This document shows positions 30,606 through 37,099 of a DNA stretch of 37,458 nucleotides, piece by piece. The stretch comes from a virus. Within the stretch, counting starts at the first letter, position 1. Every line of letters starts with the position of its first letter. A program made the position numbers and the translations under genes. Below the pieces are notes generated by a model that had not been told where the DNA came from, did no database searches, and worked only from the letters and a program-made list of their open reading frames with translations. The stretch lies in the IMG/VR virus record IMGVR_UViG_3300035070_002537, positions 1-37,458 of that record; one strand, 5' to 3'.

Positions 30606-30820
30606 TAGAGGTTTTGCATAACAAGCGTAACTATGATGATTTAAACGACTCAGGCCGATCTGTCATATCGTTGCACATATACATTGCAGCGGCGCATGTT
30701 ATGACGTTTAAAACCAGAGAAGAACGGCGGCAAGAGCTTAGCAGGATGCCGGAGACTATCAGGCCAATGGTGGAGCTGGAAGTTCTCAAACTATGGAATA
30801 AGAGCCGCAAACGCTTATAA
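30581..30820 (+). CDS. Small helical phage protein (79 aa)
   Basis: The protein is charged and helical, opening M-A-R-V-T-D-Q-V-I-E-V-L and containing R-E-E-R-R-Q-E-L-S-R-M-P and M-V-E-L-E-V-L-K-L-W. Similar small proteins follow VRR-NUC or helicase genes in many phages, but no function is known. Its start lies 25 bases inside the nuclease gene. Its TAA stop is part of the matched promoter box that follows. Confidence 0.62.
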   Translation: MARVTDQVIEVLHNKRNYDDLNDSGRSVISLHIYIAAAHVMTFKTREERRQELSRMPETIRPMVELEVLKLWNKSRKRL

Positions 30821-30860
30821 CAAAACGGTATTTCACAGCCCAGCTAATAGGGGCTATATT
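30815..30860 (+). promoter_or_regulatory. Matched early promoter 3 (rightward)
   Basis: The box TAACAAAACGGTATTTCAC (30,818-30,836) ends in -35 TTCACA (30,832-30,837), then 17 bases, then -10 TATATT (30,855-30,860). The 19-base word is identical to copy 1 on the other arm. It drives the 141-residue gene and the helicase-methylase, clamp and dUTPase genes. Confidence 0.82.
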
Positions 30861-30887
30861 TACAACACACACAACGGAGACAGAGAA

Positions 30888-31313
30888 ATGAAAATACAAG
30901 AAACGGATTGGATTGAGTGGGACGCATCGGGAAAAAAATGCGGAGACCTTCCACAAGGCATTACTGATGGCACGATGGTTAAGGTCGCATTTGATAGCGG
31001 TTCTACTGGCGATATATTGCAGGCCGGTGAGTTGTATTGGGGTGATTCTCTGGCTGGGCCTATCAAAAAATACAGGATTTGCACCTTAGTCCCAGACACA
31101 CCAGCGAACACAAACAAATACAGCCGCATGATTGCGCCAGGCGTATATGTTGATGTGTACGATGTACTAAAAGCTTTTGGCGTTAAGTGTCCAGCATTAC
31201 AACACTTGATTAAAAAAGCTTTGGCAGCTGGAAATAGAGGCCATAAAGATTTGTTGACCGACTTGGACGACATTATAGACAGCGCACACAGGGCGAAGGA
31301 GCTTGCAAAGTGA
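30888..31313 (+). CDS. Conserved phage protein upstream of the helicase-methylase (141 aa)
   Basis: The first half is beta-rich (W-I-E-W-D; G-T-M-V-K-V-A-F-D-S-G). The second half is helical with V-Y-D-V-L-K-A-F-G-V-K-C-P-A-L-Q-H-L-I-K-K and L-D-D-I-I-D-S-A-H-R-A-K-E-L. The C-P-A-L-Q-H-x-x-K-K-x-L-x-x-G segment recurs in small early proteins of many phages, with unknown function. It is the first gene from promoter 3, has a GGAG ribosome site and overlaps the next start by ATGA. Confidence 0.65.
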   Translation: MKIQETDWIEWDASGKKCGDLPQGITDGTMVKVAFDSGSTGDILQAGELYWGDSLAGPIKKYRICTLVPDTPANTNKYSRMIAPGVYVDVYDVLKAFGVKCPALQHLIKKALAAGNRGHKDLLTDLDDIIDSAHRAKELAK

Positions 31314-33511
31314 ATTATGAATCTTTCATAAAAACAAAAGAGTTTATACCGGTTGTTTCTGGGTTTCAGGTTGATGTTTCTACACTGAATAGCAATCTGT
31401 TTGATTTTCAGATTGCCATAGTTGAATGGGCATTAAAGCGAGGGCGAGCCGCATTATTTGCAAACACAGGGCTAGGAAAAACAATAATGCAAATGTCATG
31501 GGCTGATGCTGTTGTAAACAAAACTGATGATCCAGTGCTGGTTGCCGCGCCGTTAGCGGTTGCGAAACAGTCAGTAAAAGAGGCTGCAAAGTTTGGCATA
31601 GAAGTTGAATATGTTAGAGATCATCCAAGCGTTTTAAAAAGCAAAATTTATATCACAAACTATGAAATGCTTGATAATTTCAACATGGATGACTTTTCTG
31701 GGATTGTATTAGATGAGTCTAGCATCATTAAAAACAGGGATGGAAAGACTAGAAAAGCAATCATCGATAGTTGTTTGAATGTGCCTTACAAGCTTTCATG
31801 CACTGCAACGCCAAGCCCTAACGATTACATGGAGCTAGGCAACCAGTGCGAGTTTTTAGGCATTATGTCTATGACTGAAATGTTAGCCATGTTTTTTACG
31901 CACGATGGCGGTGAAACCAGTAAGTGGCGATTAAAAGGGCATGGTGCGCGTAAATTTTGGGAATGGATGTCAACATGGGCGATCACGATAACAAATCCTA
32001 GCGATATAGGTTTTGATGGTTCGCGATATGTGCTAGACCCATATTTGATGCACGAGCATCAAGTGAAATCGCCAGTTTCTGACAATCAGTTATTTGCTGA
32101 TATTGCTCAAACACTAACGGAAAGACGCGCAGCAAAAAAAGCAACCGTAGATGCAAGGGTTGATGAAGTTGCTAAGTTGTGCAATGAGTCAGACGAACAA
32201 TGGATAGTGTGGTGCCACACGAACGATGAATCGGCCATGCTATCTAAATCAATTATTGGAGCGGTTGAGGTTAAAGGTTCTGATTCTATTGAGCATAAAG
32301 AGTCTGCGATGCTTGGATTTTCTGACAATAATTTTAAGGTTTTAGTAAGCAAGCCTTCTATATGCGGATTTGGCATGAACTGGCAGCACTGCCGTAATAT
32401 GGCTTTTGTTGGGCTTGATGACAGCTACGAACAGATGTACCAGGCTATCAGAAGATGCTGGAGATTCGGTCAGGACAAGGTTGTTAATGTTCACATCATA
32501 ACCGCCGAATCATTGGGAGCAATAAAACAGAACATCGAACGAAAGGAAAAACAAATGGAACAAATGCAGATAGCTATGGTTGATCATATGCGAGAGTCGA
32601 TGCAGAAAGAAATAAAAAGCGCAGGGATTGAGAAAACAGATTACAACCGGAGAGTTGAATTAGGTGCTGATTTTGAAATACATAACGCTGACTGCGTGCA
32701 TTTAGCTAGTGAAATAGAATCTAATACCGTTGGGTATACTATTTTCAGCCCGCCATTTGCATCATTGTACACGTACAGCAATAGCGATTATGACATGGGT
32801 AATGTCAAAGATGATGAAGAGTTTTATAAGCAGTTTAGGTTTCTTGTCAAAGAAATGCTAAGAATAACCAAGCCTGGGCGATTGCTTTCTTTTCATTGCA
32901 TGAACCTTCCGACAAGCAAACAAAATAACGGGTTTATAGGTATTCGTGATTTCAGGGGTGAGCTAATCAGAATGTTTGTGGATGAGGGGTGGATATATCA
33001 TTCAGAGGTGTGCATCTGGAAAGACCCGGTAACAGCAATGCAACGAACAAAGGCTCTTGGCTTGCTGCACAAAACGATTAGGAAAGACAGTTCAATGAGT
33101 CGCCAGGGGATTCCTGACTTTTTAGTGACAATGCGCAAGCCTGGCGACAATGACGACCCTATCAGTCATACGCATGATGAGTTTCCTGTTAGCCTGTGGC
33201 AAAAATACGCCAGCCCTGTCTGGATGGACATTAACCCATCCAGGACTCTAAATTACAGAGATGGTCGAGATGATGACGATGAGCGCCACATTTGCCCATT
33301 GCAACTTGATGTGATCGAACGAGGGTTAGAATTGTGGAGCAAGCCTGGTGATCTTGTTTTTAGCCCATTTACAGGGATAGGGTCAGAGGGTTATTGCGCG
33401 GTAAAGGCAGGCAGAAGGTTTATCGGATCAGAACTAAAACCAAGTTATTTTGATTTGGCAATAAAAAACATTCAATCAGCATACAACACAACAATGGATC
33501 TATTCGCATGA
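31310..33511 (+). CDS. SNF2-like helicase fused to a DNA methyltransferase (733 aa)
   Basis: The N-terminal two thirds form an SF2 ATPase: Walker A A-N-T-G-L-G-K-T (51-58), D-E-S-S (135-138), T-A-T-P (165-168) and Q-A-I-R-R-C-W-R-F-G-Q (378-388). A charged linker helix (about 405-450) leads to a methyltransferase. Its catalytic S-P-P-F (480-483) comes before the cofactor motif F-S-P-F-T-G-I-G-S-E-G (684-694), the permuted order of beta-class enzymes. S-P-P-x motifs are frequent in N4-cytosine methylases, but the target base is not certain. It may protect phage DNA from restriction or mark replicated DNA. It overlaps both neighbours by ATGA. Confidence 0.85.
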   Translation: MNYESFIKTKEFIPVVSGFQVDVSTLNSNLFDFQIAIVEWALKRGRAALFANTGLGKTIMQMSWADAVVNKTDDPVLVAAPLAVAKQSVKEAAKFGIEVEYVRDHPSVLKSKIYITNYEMLDNFNMDDFSGIVLDESSIIKNRDGKTRKAIIDSCLNVPYKLSCTATPSPNDYMELGNQCEFLGIMSMTEMLAMFFTHDGGETSKWRLKGHGARKFWEWMSTWAITITNPSDIGFDGSRYVLDPYLMHEHQVKSPVSDNQLFADIAQTLTERRAAKKATVDARVDEVAKLCNESDEQWIVWCHTNDESAMLSKSIIGAVEVKGSDSIEHKESAMLGFSDNNFKVLVSKPSICGFGMNWQHCRNMAFVGLDDSYEQMYQAIRRCWRFGQDKVVNVHIITAESLGAIKQNIERKEKQMEQMQIAMVDHMRESMQKEIKSAGIEKTDYNRRVELGADFEIHNADCVHLASEIESNTVGYTIFSPPFASLYTYSNSDYDMGNVKDDEEFYKQFRFLVKEMLRITKPGRLLSFHCMNLPTSKQNNGFIGIRDFRGELIRMFVDEGWIYHSEVCIWKDPVTAMQRTKALGLLHKTIRKDSSMSRQGIPDFLVTMRKPGDNDDPISHTHDEFPVSLWQKYASPVWMDINPSRTLNYRDGRDDDDERHICPLQLDVIERGLELWSKPGDLVFSPFTGIGSEGYCAVKAGRRFIGSELKPSYFDLAIKNIQSAYNTTMDLFA

Positions 33512-34494
33512 AAATTACAGTAGCAAAAAACAGCATAATGCCAATTTTGAAAAAAGCGGCAAAAGTCTCTAACGCAAAATCAACTGTTATGATTTTGGGC
33601 CATGTTGCAATCAAATCGTCTGGCGGAATTTTGAATATTACCGCAAACGACAGCAGGAAAACCTATTCAGAATCTTGTGAATGTTCTGGCGATGACTTTG
33701 CTATGACTCTTGACTTGCAAAAACTGGTCAGGGCTGTAAACGCATTTAAATCTGGCGATATTGACATTTATGATGACGGACATGTAAACCAGGGGCGCTC
33801 AAAAATACAGATTGACCATCTCCCTTACGATCATTTTCCAATGCCAAATTACGAAAAAGCAGAAAAAACATCGTTAAAAAGTTCTGATTTAAATGCTGCT
33901 ATCGCTGTTGTGTCGCATGCTATGGCGGTTAAGGATGTTAGGCCGATGCTTAATGGTATACACCTTACCAGTGGTTATGTTGTTGCAACAGACGGGCATA
34001 GACTTGCGTATTTGAAATCAGACTATGACGGTATTGACTTGATCATCCCATCAGATGCAGCTAATAGCATAAACATAGATGGTGATGTTTATGTTTCTGA
34101 AAATCAGCTAATTGTTAGAAATTATAATTCTGTGTTTTCGACTGGGCTGCTAACGTCCAGATACGTTGATTGGAGGAGGGTGCTGCCATCTGGTAACGAA
34201 GATTCAATGTTTGTTTTGAGAAAGTCATTATTAGATGCGCTTGATATGTGCTCAATAAGTGAATCAAAAGTTTTGTTCACGATAAAAAATGGAGATCTTA
34301 AATTATCAAACAACGGATCAGAGGTTTTTGTCGAGATTGATTCAAAAATTGATATGCAAATTGGATTTAATATTCAATATTTTCAGGATGCATTGAGAAT
34401 GATTGAAAAAGAAACAATAGAAATAAAGTTTTTTGGAGAATCAAAACAGATTTTGATTGAAGATTCTTTTGTAATAATGCCAATGAGGGTTTAA
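33508..34494 (+). CDS. DNA sliding clamp, DnaN-like beta subunit (328 aa)
   Basis: The protein follows the beta-clamp plan. Domain 1 includes V-M-I-L-G-H-V-A-I-K and an F-A-M-T-L-D-L-Q-K-L strand. The most telling segments are D-V-R-P-M-L-N-G-I-H-L, V-V-A-T-D-G-H-R-L-A-Y and I-I-P-S-D-A-A, which mark the middle domain. The C-terminus, S-F-V-I-M-P-M-R-V, matches the conserved last strand. It is shorter than the bacterial clamp (about 366 residues). As no polymerase is seen, it probably tethers host polymerase III, or replaces the host clamp to favour phage DNA. It is coupled to the helicase-methylase gene by ATGA. Confidence 0.85.
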   Translation: MKITVAKNSIMPILKKAAKVSNAKSTVMILGHVAIKSSGGILNITANDSRKTYSESCECSGDDFAMTLDLQKLVRAVNAFKSGDIDIYDDGHVNQGRSKIQIDHLPYDHFPMPNYEKAEKTSLKSSDLNAAIAVVSHAMAVKDVRPMLNGIHLTSGYVVATDGHRLAYLKSDYDGIDLIIPSDAANSINIDGDVYVSENQLIVRNYNSVFSTGLLTSRYVDWRRVLPSGNEDSMFVLRKSLLDALDMCSISESKVLFTIKNGDLKLSNNGSEVFVEIDSKIDMQIGFNIQYFQDALRMIEKETIEIKFFGESKQILIEDSFVIMPMRV

Positions 34495-34496
34495 CA

Positions 34497-34961
34497 ATGC
34501 ACAAAATAACGATGATACCGAAGCAAAGCGTGTTAAATGCCAGAATGATCAAATTCAAAAAACTACACGAACTGGCAAAGATTCCTGCTAGGGCAACCGC
34601 CGGCAGTGCAGGCTTTGACTTGTACGCCATATCGCACTGCATTATCTGGCCTTTTGCACAGGTTAAAATAGCCACCGGGATCGCTACTGCTATCCCGGAA
34701 GGATATGCAGGATTTGTCTGGCCGCGATCTGGAATGGCTGTTAAACACGGTATAAATGTGCATGCTGGGCTGATTGATAGCGACTACAGAGGTGAAGTGC
34801 ACGTTTGCCTGATCAACCACGGTGATAAGATGGTTGAGATTTACCCGGGTGATAGGATTGCTCAGCTAGTCGTTAGTGCTGTGATGACAGAGGCAGTAGA
34901 AGTTGATGAGCTGGATGACACTGAAAGGGGCATCGGCGGTTTTGGGAGTACTGGCGCATGA
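34497..34961 (+). CDS. dut: dUTP diphosphatase (154 aa)
   Basis: All five dUTPase motifs are intact: A-G-S-A-G-F-D-L (35-42), P-R-S-G-M-A (76-81), G-L-I-D-S-D-Y-R-G (91-99), P-G-D-R-I-A-Q-L (117-124) and R-G-I-G-G-F-G-S-T-G (144-153). The trimeric enzyme turns dUTP into dUMP, which lowers uracil in new DNA and feeds dTTP synthesis. It starts three bases after the clamp gene and overlaps the next gene by ATGA. The length is normal for bacterial and phage enzymes. Confidence 0.95.
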   Translation: MHKITMIPKQSVLNARMIKFKKLHELAKIPARATAGSAGFDLYAISHCIIWPFAQVKIATGIATAIPEGYAGFVWPRSGMAVKHGINVHAGLIDSDYRGEVHVCLINHGDKMVEIYPGDRIAQLVVSAVMTEAVEVDELDDTERGIGGFGSTGA

Positions 34962-35158
34962 AGACAATAACGTTAGATGAATGGAGAAACATAAATGGAC
35001 TAAAGTGGATAACGATAGCCAGACTACTATCAGAGCAGTGCCGTGGTCCGATCTACGAAGGCAGGCTGAACAAGCTACGCAGAGGGTCGCCGCCGACGAT
35101 GGACGAATTGGCTGCACTTATGAAGTTAACGTCTAATCAGTGTGATTCATATAGCTAA
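34958..35158 (+). CDS. Small basic protein, possible helix-turn-helix (66 aa)
   Basis: The opening L-D-E-W-R-N-I-N-G-L-K-W and the basic centre Y-E-G-R-L-N-K-L-R-R-G-S-P-P-T-M-D-E-L-A-A-L-M-K resemble a compact DNA-binding helix bundle. I cannot place it in a family. It is the last gene of the unit driven by promoter 3, and promoter 4 follows directly. Confidence 0.55.
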   Translation: MKTITLDEWRNINGLKWITIARLLSEQCRGPIYEGRLNKLRRGSPPTMDELAALMKLTSNQCDSYS

Positions 35159-35194
35159 ACGGTATTTCACACCAGAGTCACGGACGACTATAGT
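35155..35194 (+). promoter_or_regulatory. Matched early promoter 4 (rightward)
   Basis: AAACGGTATTTCAC (35,157-35,170) keeps the right part of the box, but the left part is changed (AGCT in place of ATAACA). -35 TTCACA (35,166-35,171), 17 bases, -10 TATAGT (35,189-35,194). It drives the run of small genes starting at 35,222. Confidence 0.75.
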
Positions 35195-35221
35195 TAACTA
35201 AACCAACAGGAGAAAAGAAAA

Positions 35222-35353
35222 ATGACACACAGAAACTACATACAAATCAGAGCAATCAAACGTTACGCACATTCACTGCACACAGACTGCGAAACAGCAG
35301 CACGGATGTGGTGTGAACATGGATTGGCAGCACAATGGGCGGAGCAGAATTAA
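35222..35353 (+). CDS. Very small early protein (43 aa)
   Basis: The frame opens M-T-H-R-N-Y-I-Q-I-R-A-I-K-R-Y and ends A-A-Q-W-A-E-Q-N. It follows AGGAGAA at a good distance and is the first gene behind promoter 4. It is basic and His-rich at the N-terminus and helical toward the end. No family is recognised. The strong ribosome site and promoter argue that it is translated. Confidence 0.6.
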   Translation: MTHRNYIQIRAIKRYAHSLHTDCETAARMWCEHGLAAQWAEQN

Positions 35354-35354
35354 T

Positions 35355-35636
35355 ATGAAAACCAACATTATGCTAAGCATCATCGGTTTATCAGCGTTAG
35401 CAGGCCTAGCAATGCTGGACGACGATAGCCGCAACATACCAAGCATCCAGCAAAACGCTATTGGAGTAATCGTGAACGCAGGTGTTGAGTTTGCAGACAT
35501 TGACTACCACGCGGCTTACGATACCAGGAATGGCGGCCAGATATGTTATAGAGTAAAGCAGTATGTAGGTACCTATAATCGTATATTGTGCGTTGAGTTG
35601 GTCGGAAATGAATACGTTTTGAGTGTAGATCTATGA
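35355..35636 (+). CDS. Small exported or membrane-anchored protein (93 aa)
   Basis: I start it at 35,355 (M-K-T-N-I-M-L), one base after the preceding stop. The longer in-frame start overlaps the 43-residue gene and would bury the signal. Residues 1-22 form a hydrophobic signal or anchor (I-M-L-S-I-I-G-L-S-A-L-A-G-L-A-M-L). The mature part has N-G-G-Q-I-C-Y-R-V-K-Q-Y-V-G-T-Y and V-E-L-V-G-N-E-Y. It may act at the membrane during infection, for example in superinfection exclusion, but no evidence decides this. Confidence 0.6.
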   Translation: MKTNIMLSIIGLSALAGLAMLDDDSRNIPSIQQNAIGVIVNAGVEFADIDYHAAYDTRNGGQICYRVKQYVGTYNRILCVELVGNEYVLSVDL

Positions 35637-35854
35637 AATTTAAAACGACTATTGAACTTGAAGTAGAAATAACAGCTTATACGCCTTATGAGCCAGGCAA
35701 CTTAAACAACCCTCCGGTTGATGAGGATATAGAGTGGCAGTTAACGCAAGATACTCTAAATGAAATTACTGAAGAGGCGTATAAGGCGTTAGAAGAAGCA
35801 AGTAAGCAGGCAGATTATGAACGTTGCTTTGCACGGAATAGGTTGAGTATATGA
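35633..35854 (+). CDS. Small acidic early protein (73 aa)
   Basis: A short strand region (F-K-T-T-I-E-L-E-V-E-I-T-A-Y) is followed by an acidic loop and a long helix (L-N-E-I-T-E-E-A-Y-K-A-L-E-E-A-S-K). It overlaps both neighbours by ATGA, which supports translation as part of the operon. Its function is unknown. Confidence 0.6.
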   Translation: MKFKTTIELEVEITAYTPYEPGNLNNPPVDEDIEWQLTQDTLNEITEEAYKALEEASKQADYERCFARNRLSI

Positions 35855-36123
35855 GCTATACACTAGACGAAAATGGTAGAGCACTAACAGAAACACGGGA
35901 TGGCGTGACCATGCCCGTTGATTGCAGCTTTGAAAAAGTGAACGACTGGATACACGGCATTGATGTGCAATTTGAAGAAGTGCAGGCGCTGTGCTTGGGC
36001 ATGGCCAGCGAAAATGACAGGCTCCGAAAGGCGTTGCAGGACATAGCAGAGTGGACAGATCGCTGGACAAGTGGCGATCACCCTGTCGGCAATGTGGCCC
36101 GTAAGGCGCTTGATAACACATAA
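35851..36123 (+). CDS. Small early protein with coiled-coil middle (90 aa)
   Basis: It opens S-Y-T-L-D-E-N-G-R-A-L-T-E-T-R-D-G and then forms a helix rich in Glu and Leu (F-E-E-V-Q-A-L-C-L-G-M-A-S-E-N-D-R-L-R-K-A-L-Q-D-I). This type of E-N-D-R-L-R helix is common in small phage proteins. It ends just before a strong hairpin. No function can be assigned. Confidence 0.6.
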   Translation: MSYTLDENGRALTETRDGVTMPVDCSFEKVNDWIHGIDVQFEEVQALCLGMASENDRLRKALQDIAEWTDRWTSGDHPVGNVARKALDNT

Positions 36124-36170
36124 CCGCGAGCACACGCGGTATCGCGTGCTGCGGGTTGTTAATTGTTTTT
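36122..36170 (+). terminator. Hairpin and T-run, likely rightward terminator
   Basis: AACCGCGAGCACACGCG pairs imperfectly with CGCGTGCTGCGGGTT around a GTAT loop. It is followed after a short gap by GTTTTT at 36,165-36,170. It begins inside the stop codon of the 90-residue gene. Because the next gene has its own ribosome site but no clear promoter, read-through is likely. Confidence 0.6.
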
Positions 36171-36180
36171 GGAGGCTGGC

Positions 36181-36387
36181 ATGGAATCACCATACGACAA
36201 GCGAAACACAATACAGAAAGCCGCCCAACTGGCTATGGGCACCCGGCTAACCGTGCTTTATACAATCTGTGAGAAACAGAAAACAATTAGCACGGCAAAG
36301 CTAGAAGCGTACTTGGATGCGCTTCATGAAGCCATGAAACTGGATGCCATCCACTTCCGAGCACTGGCGGACAAGATGGACAGTTAA
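36181..36387 (+). CDS. Small helical early protein (68 aa)
   Basis: I choose ATG 36,181 because GGAGG stands six bases upstream. The in-frame start 18 bases earlier overlaps the terminator tail. The protein has helices A-A-Q-L-A-M-G-T-R-L-T-V-L-Y and L-E-A-Y-L-D-A-L-H-E-A-M-K-L. Nothing marks a function. Confidence 0.58.
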   Translation: MESPYDKRNTIQKAAQLAMGTRLTVLYTICEKQKTISTAKLEAYLDALHEAMKLDAIHFRALADKMDS

Positions 36388-36401
36388 CACTTTATTAGGC
36401 G

Positions 36402-36415
36402 GAATCAATTGATTC
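36402..36415. repeat. Perfect palindrome GAATCAATTGATTC
   Basis: This 14-base perfect palindrome lies in the gap between two small genes, six bases before a second palindrome. It could be a binding site for a dimeric regulator. Confidence 0.6.
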
Positions 36416-36421
36416 AGAAAA

Positions 36422-36438
36422 TAGACGGAATCCGTCTA
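36422..36438. repeat. Perfect palindrome TAGACGGAATCCGTCTA
   Basis: An eight-base inverted repeat surrounds a single central A. As RNA it would form a seven-pair stem with a three-base loop and no T-run. Together with the palindrome at 36,402 it suggests an operator or an mRNA-processing site before the 43-residue gene. Confidence 0.6.
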
Positions 36439-36464
36439 GTTAAAATAAGTCGGAGAAAAAAGTT

Positions 36465-36596
36465 ATGAAATTTATTTATAAAAACTGGTTCGTACATAAT
36501 GTTATAGCGCACCCGCTAATGCAGATATTAAAGCCTGTATCAGGAAAACTCTCGACGATGGTGCATGATTCGACCCTGCCTATTGAATCAAAATAA
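36465..36596 (+). CDS. Small conserved phage protein with H-N-x-I-A-H-P-L motif (43 aa)
   Basis: The frame starts behind CGGAGAA and reads M-K-F-I-Y-K-N-W-F-V-H-N-V-I-A-H-P-L-M, then M-V-H-D-S-T-L-P near the end. The combination H-N-x-I-A-H-P-L...H-D-x-T-x-P recurs in very small proteins of unrelated phages, which supports a real gene. Its function is unknown. The TAA overlaps the next ATG (TAATG). Confidence 0.75.
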   Translation: MKFIYKNWFVHNVIAHPLMQILKPVSGKLSTMVHDSTLPIESK

Positions 36597-36682
36597 TGTC
36601 GGGAAAGAGAGTAGGTATGAGCTGGATGCCACTGCCGTCAATTGAGGATGCGAATGATGCAATGTCTGCCAACACTGGATAG
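36596..36682 (+). pseudogene. 5' part of a probable frameshifted gene
   Basis: The frame starts at ATG 36,596 (or ATG 36,617 behind GTAGGT) and gives W-M-P-L-P-S-I-E-D-A-N-D-A-M-S-A-N-T-G before a TAG at 36,680-36,682. The other frame continues directly with R-Y-Y-H-H-V-R-M-A-R-I. A W-x-x-L-P-S-I-E-D-A start joined to such a C-terminal part looks like one small phage protein split by one base. It could be a mutation, an assembly error or a programmed +1 shift at GGA-TAG. Confidence 0.45.
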
Positions 36683-36845
36683 ATACTATCATCACGTGCG
36701 CATGGCTCGAATCTATCTACATGAGGCGAGCCGGACGATACACCGCGACTGGGCAATAACACTGCTGGCGTGGGCAGGCGAGCGCCGCCGACGATCCATG
36801 CAATTGAGTCCAGCGCCGCAGATCGGGCAGATTGATTTATTTTGA
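36648..36845 (+). CDS. 3' part of the probable frameshifted gene, or a separate small protein (up to 65 aa)
   Basis: The frame has possible starts at TTG 36,642, ATG 36,648 and ATG 36,654, none with a good ribosome site. It encodes a basic helical protein with H-H-V-R-M-A-R-I-Y-L-H-E-A, L-L-A-W-A-G-E-R-R-R-R-S and a terminal G-Q-I-D-L-F. That last motif resembles clamp-binding peptides (Q-x-D-L-F), which is notable because a clamp gene is present. Read with the upstream fragment it would be one protein of about 75-82 residues. Confidence 0.5.
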   Translation: MRMMQCLPTLDRYYHHVRMARIYLHEASRTIHRDWAITLLAWAGERRRRSMQLSPAPQIGQIDLF

Positions 36846-36853
36846 GGTGAGAA

Positions 36854-37099
36854 ATGAAATACCAGACAGTGATAACACAAATGACAGTAACGCCAGAAGG
36901 GTCGAATACACTGGCTTCAGAGGCTACCGAAATTCTGATAGAGGATCAGGGCGCAGGGCCGTATGTTGCACTGAGACAACAATCGCGGTCAATCGGAGAA
37001 GGTATAACGATAGACGGCGACTCATGGCCGACTATCAGAAAAGCCATAGACGATATGCTCGCGGTTTGCGAGCAGCTGGATGCTGAGTGCGAAAAATGA
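36854..37099 (+). CDS. Small acidic early protein (81 aa)
   Basis: A GAGGTGAG ribosome site stands before ATG 36,854. The sequence has a beta-rich first half (Q-T-V-I-T-Q-M-T-V-T-P-E; P-Y-V-A-L-R-Q-Q-S-R-S-I) and a helical C-terminus (I-R-K-A-I-D-D-M-L-A-V-C-E-Q-L-D). It overlaps the next gene by ATGA. No family is recognised. Confidence 0.62.
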   Translation: MKYQTVITQMTVTPEGSNTLASEATEILIEDQGAGPYVALRQQSRSIGEGITIDGDSWPTIRKAIDDMLAVCEQLDAECEK

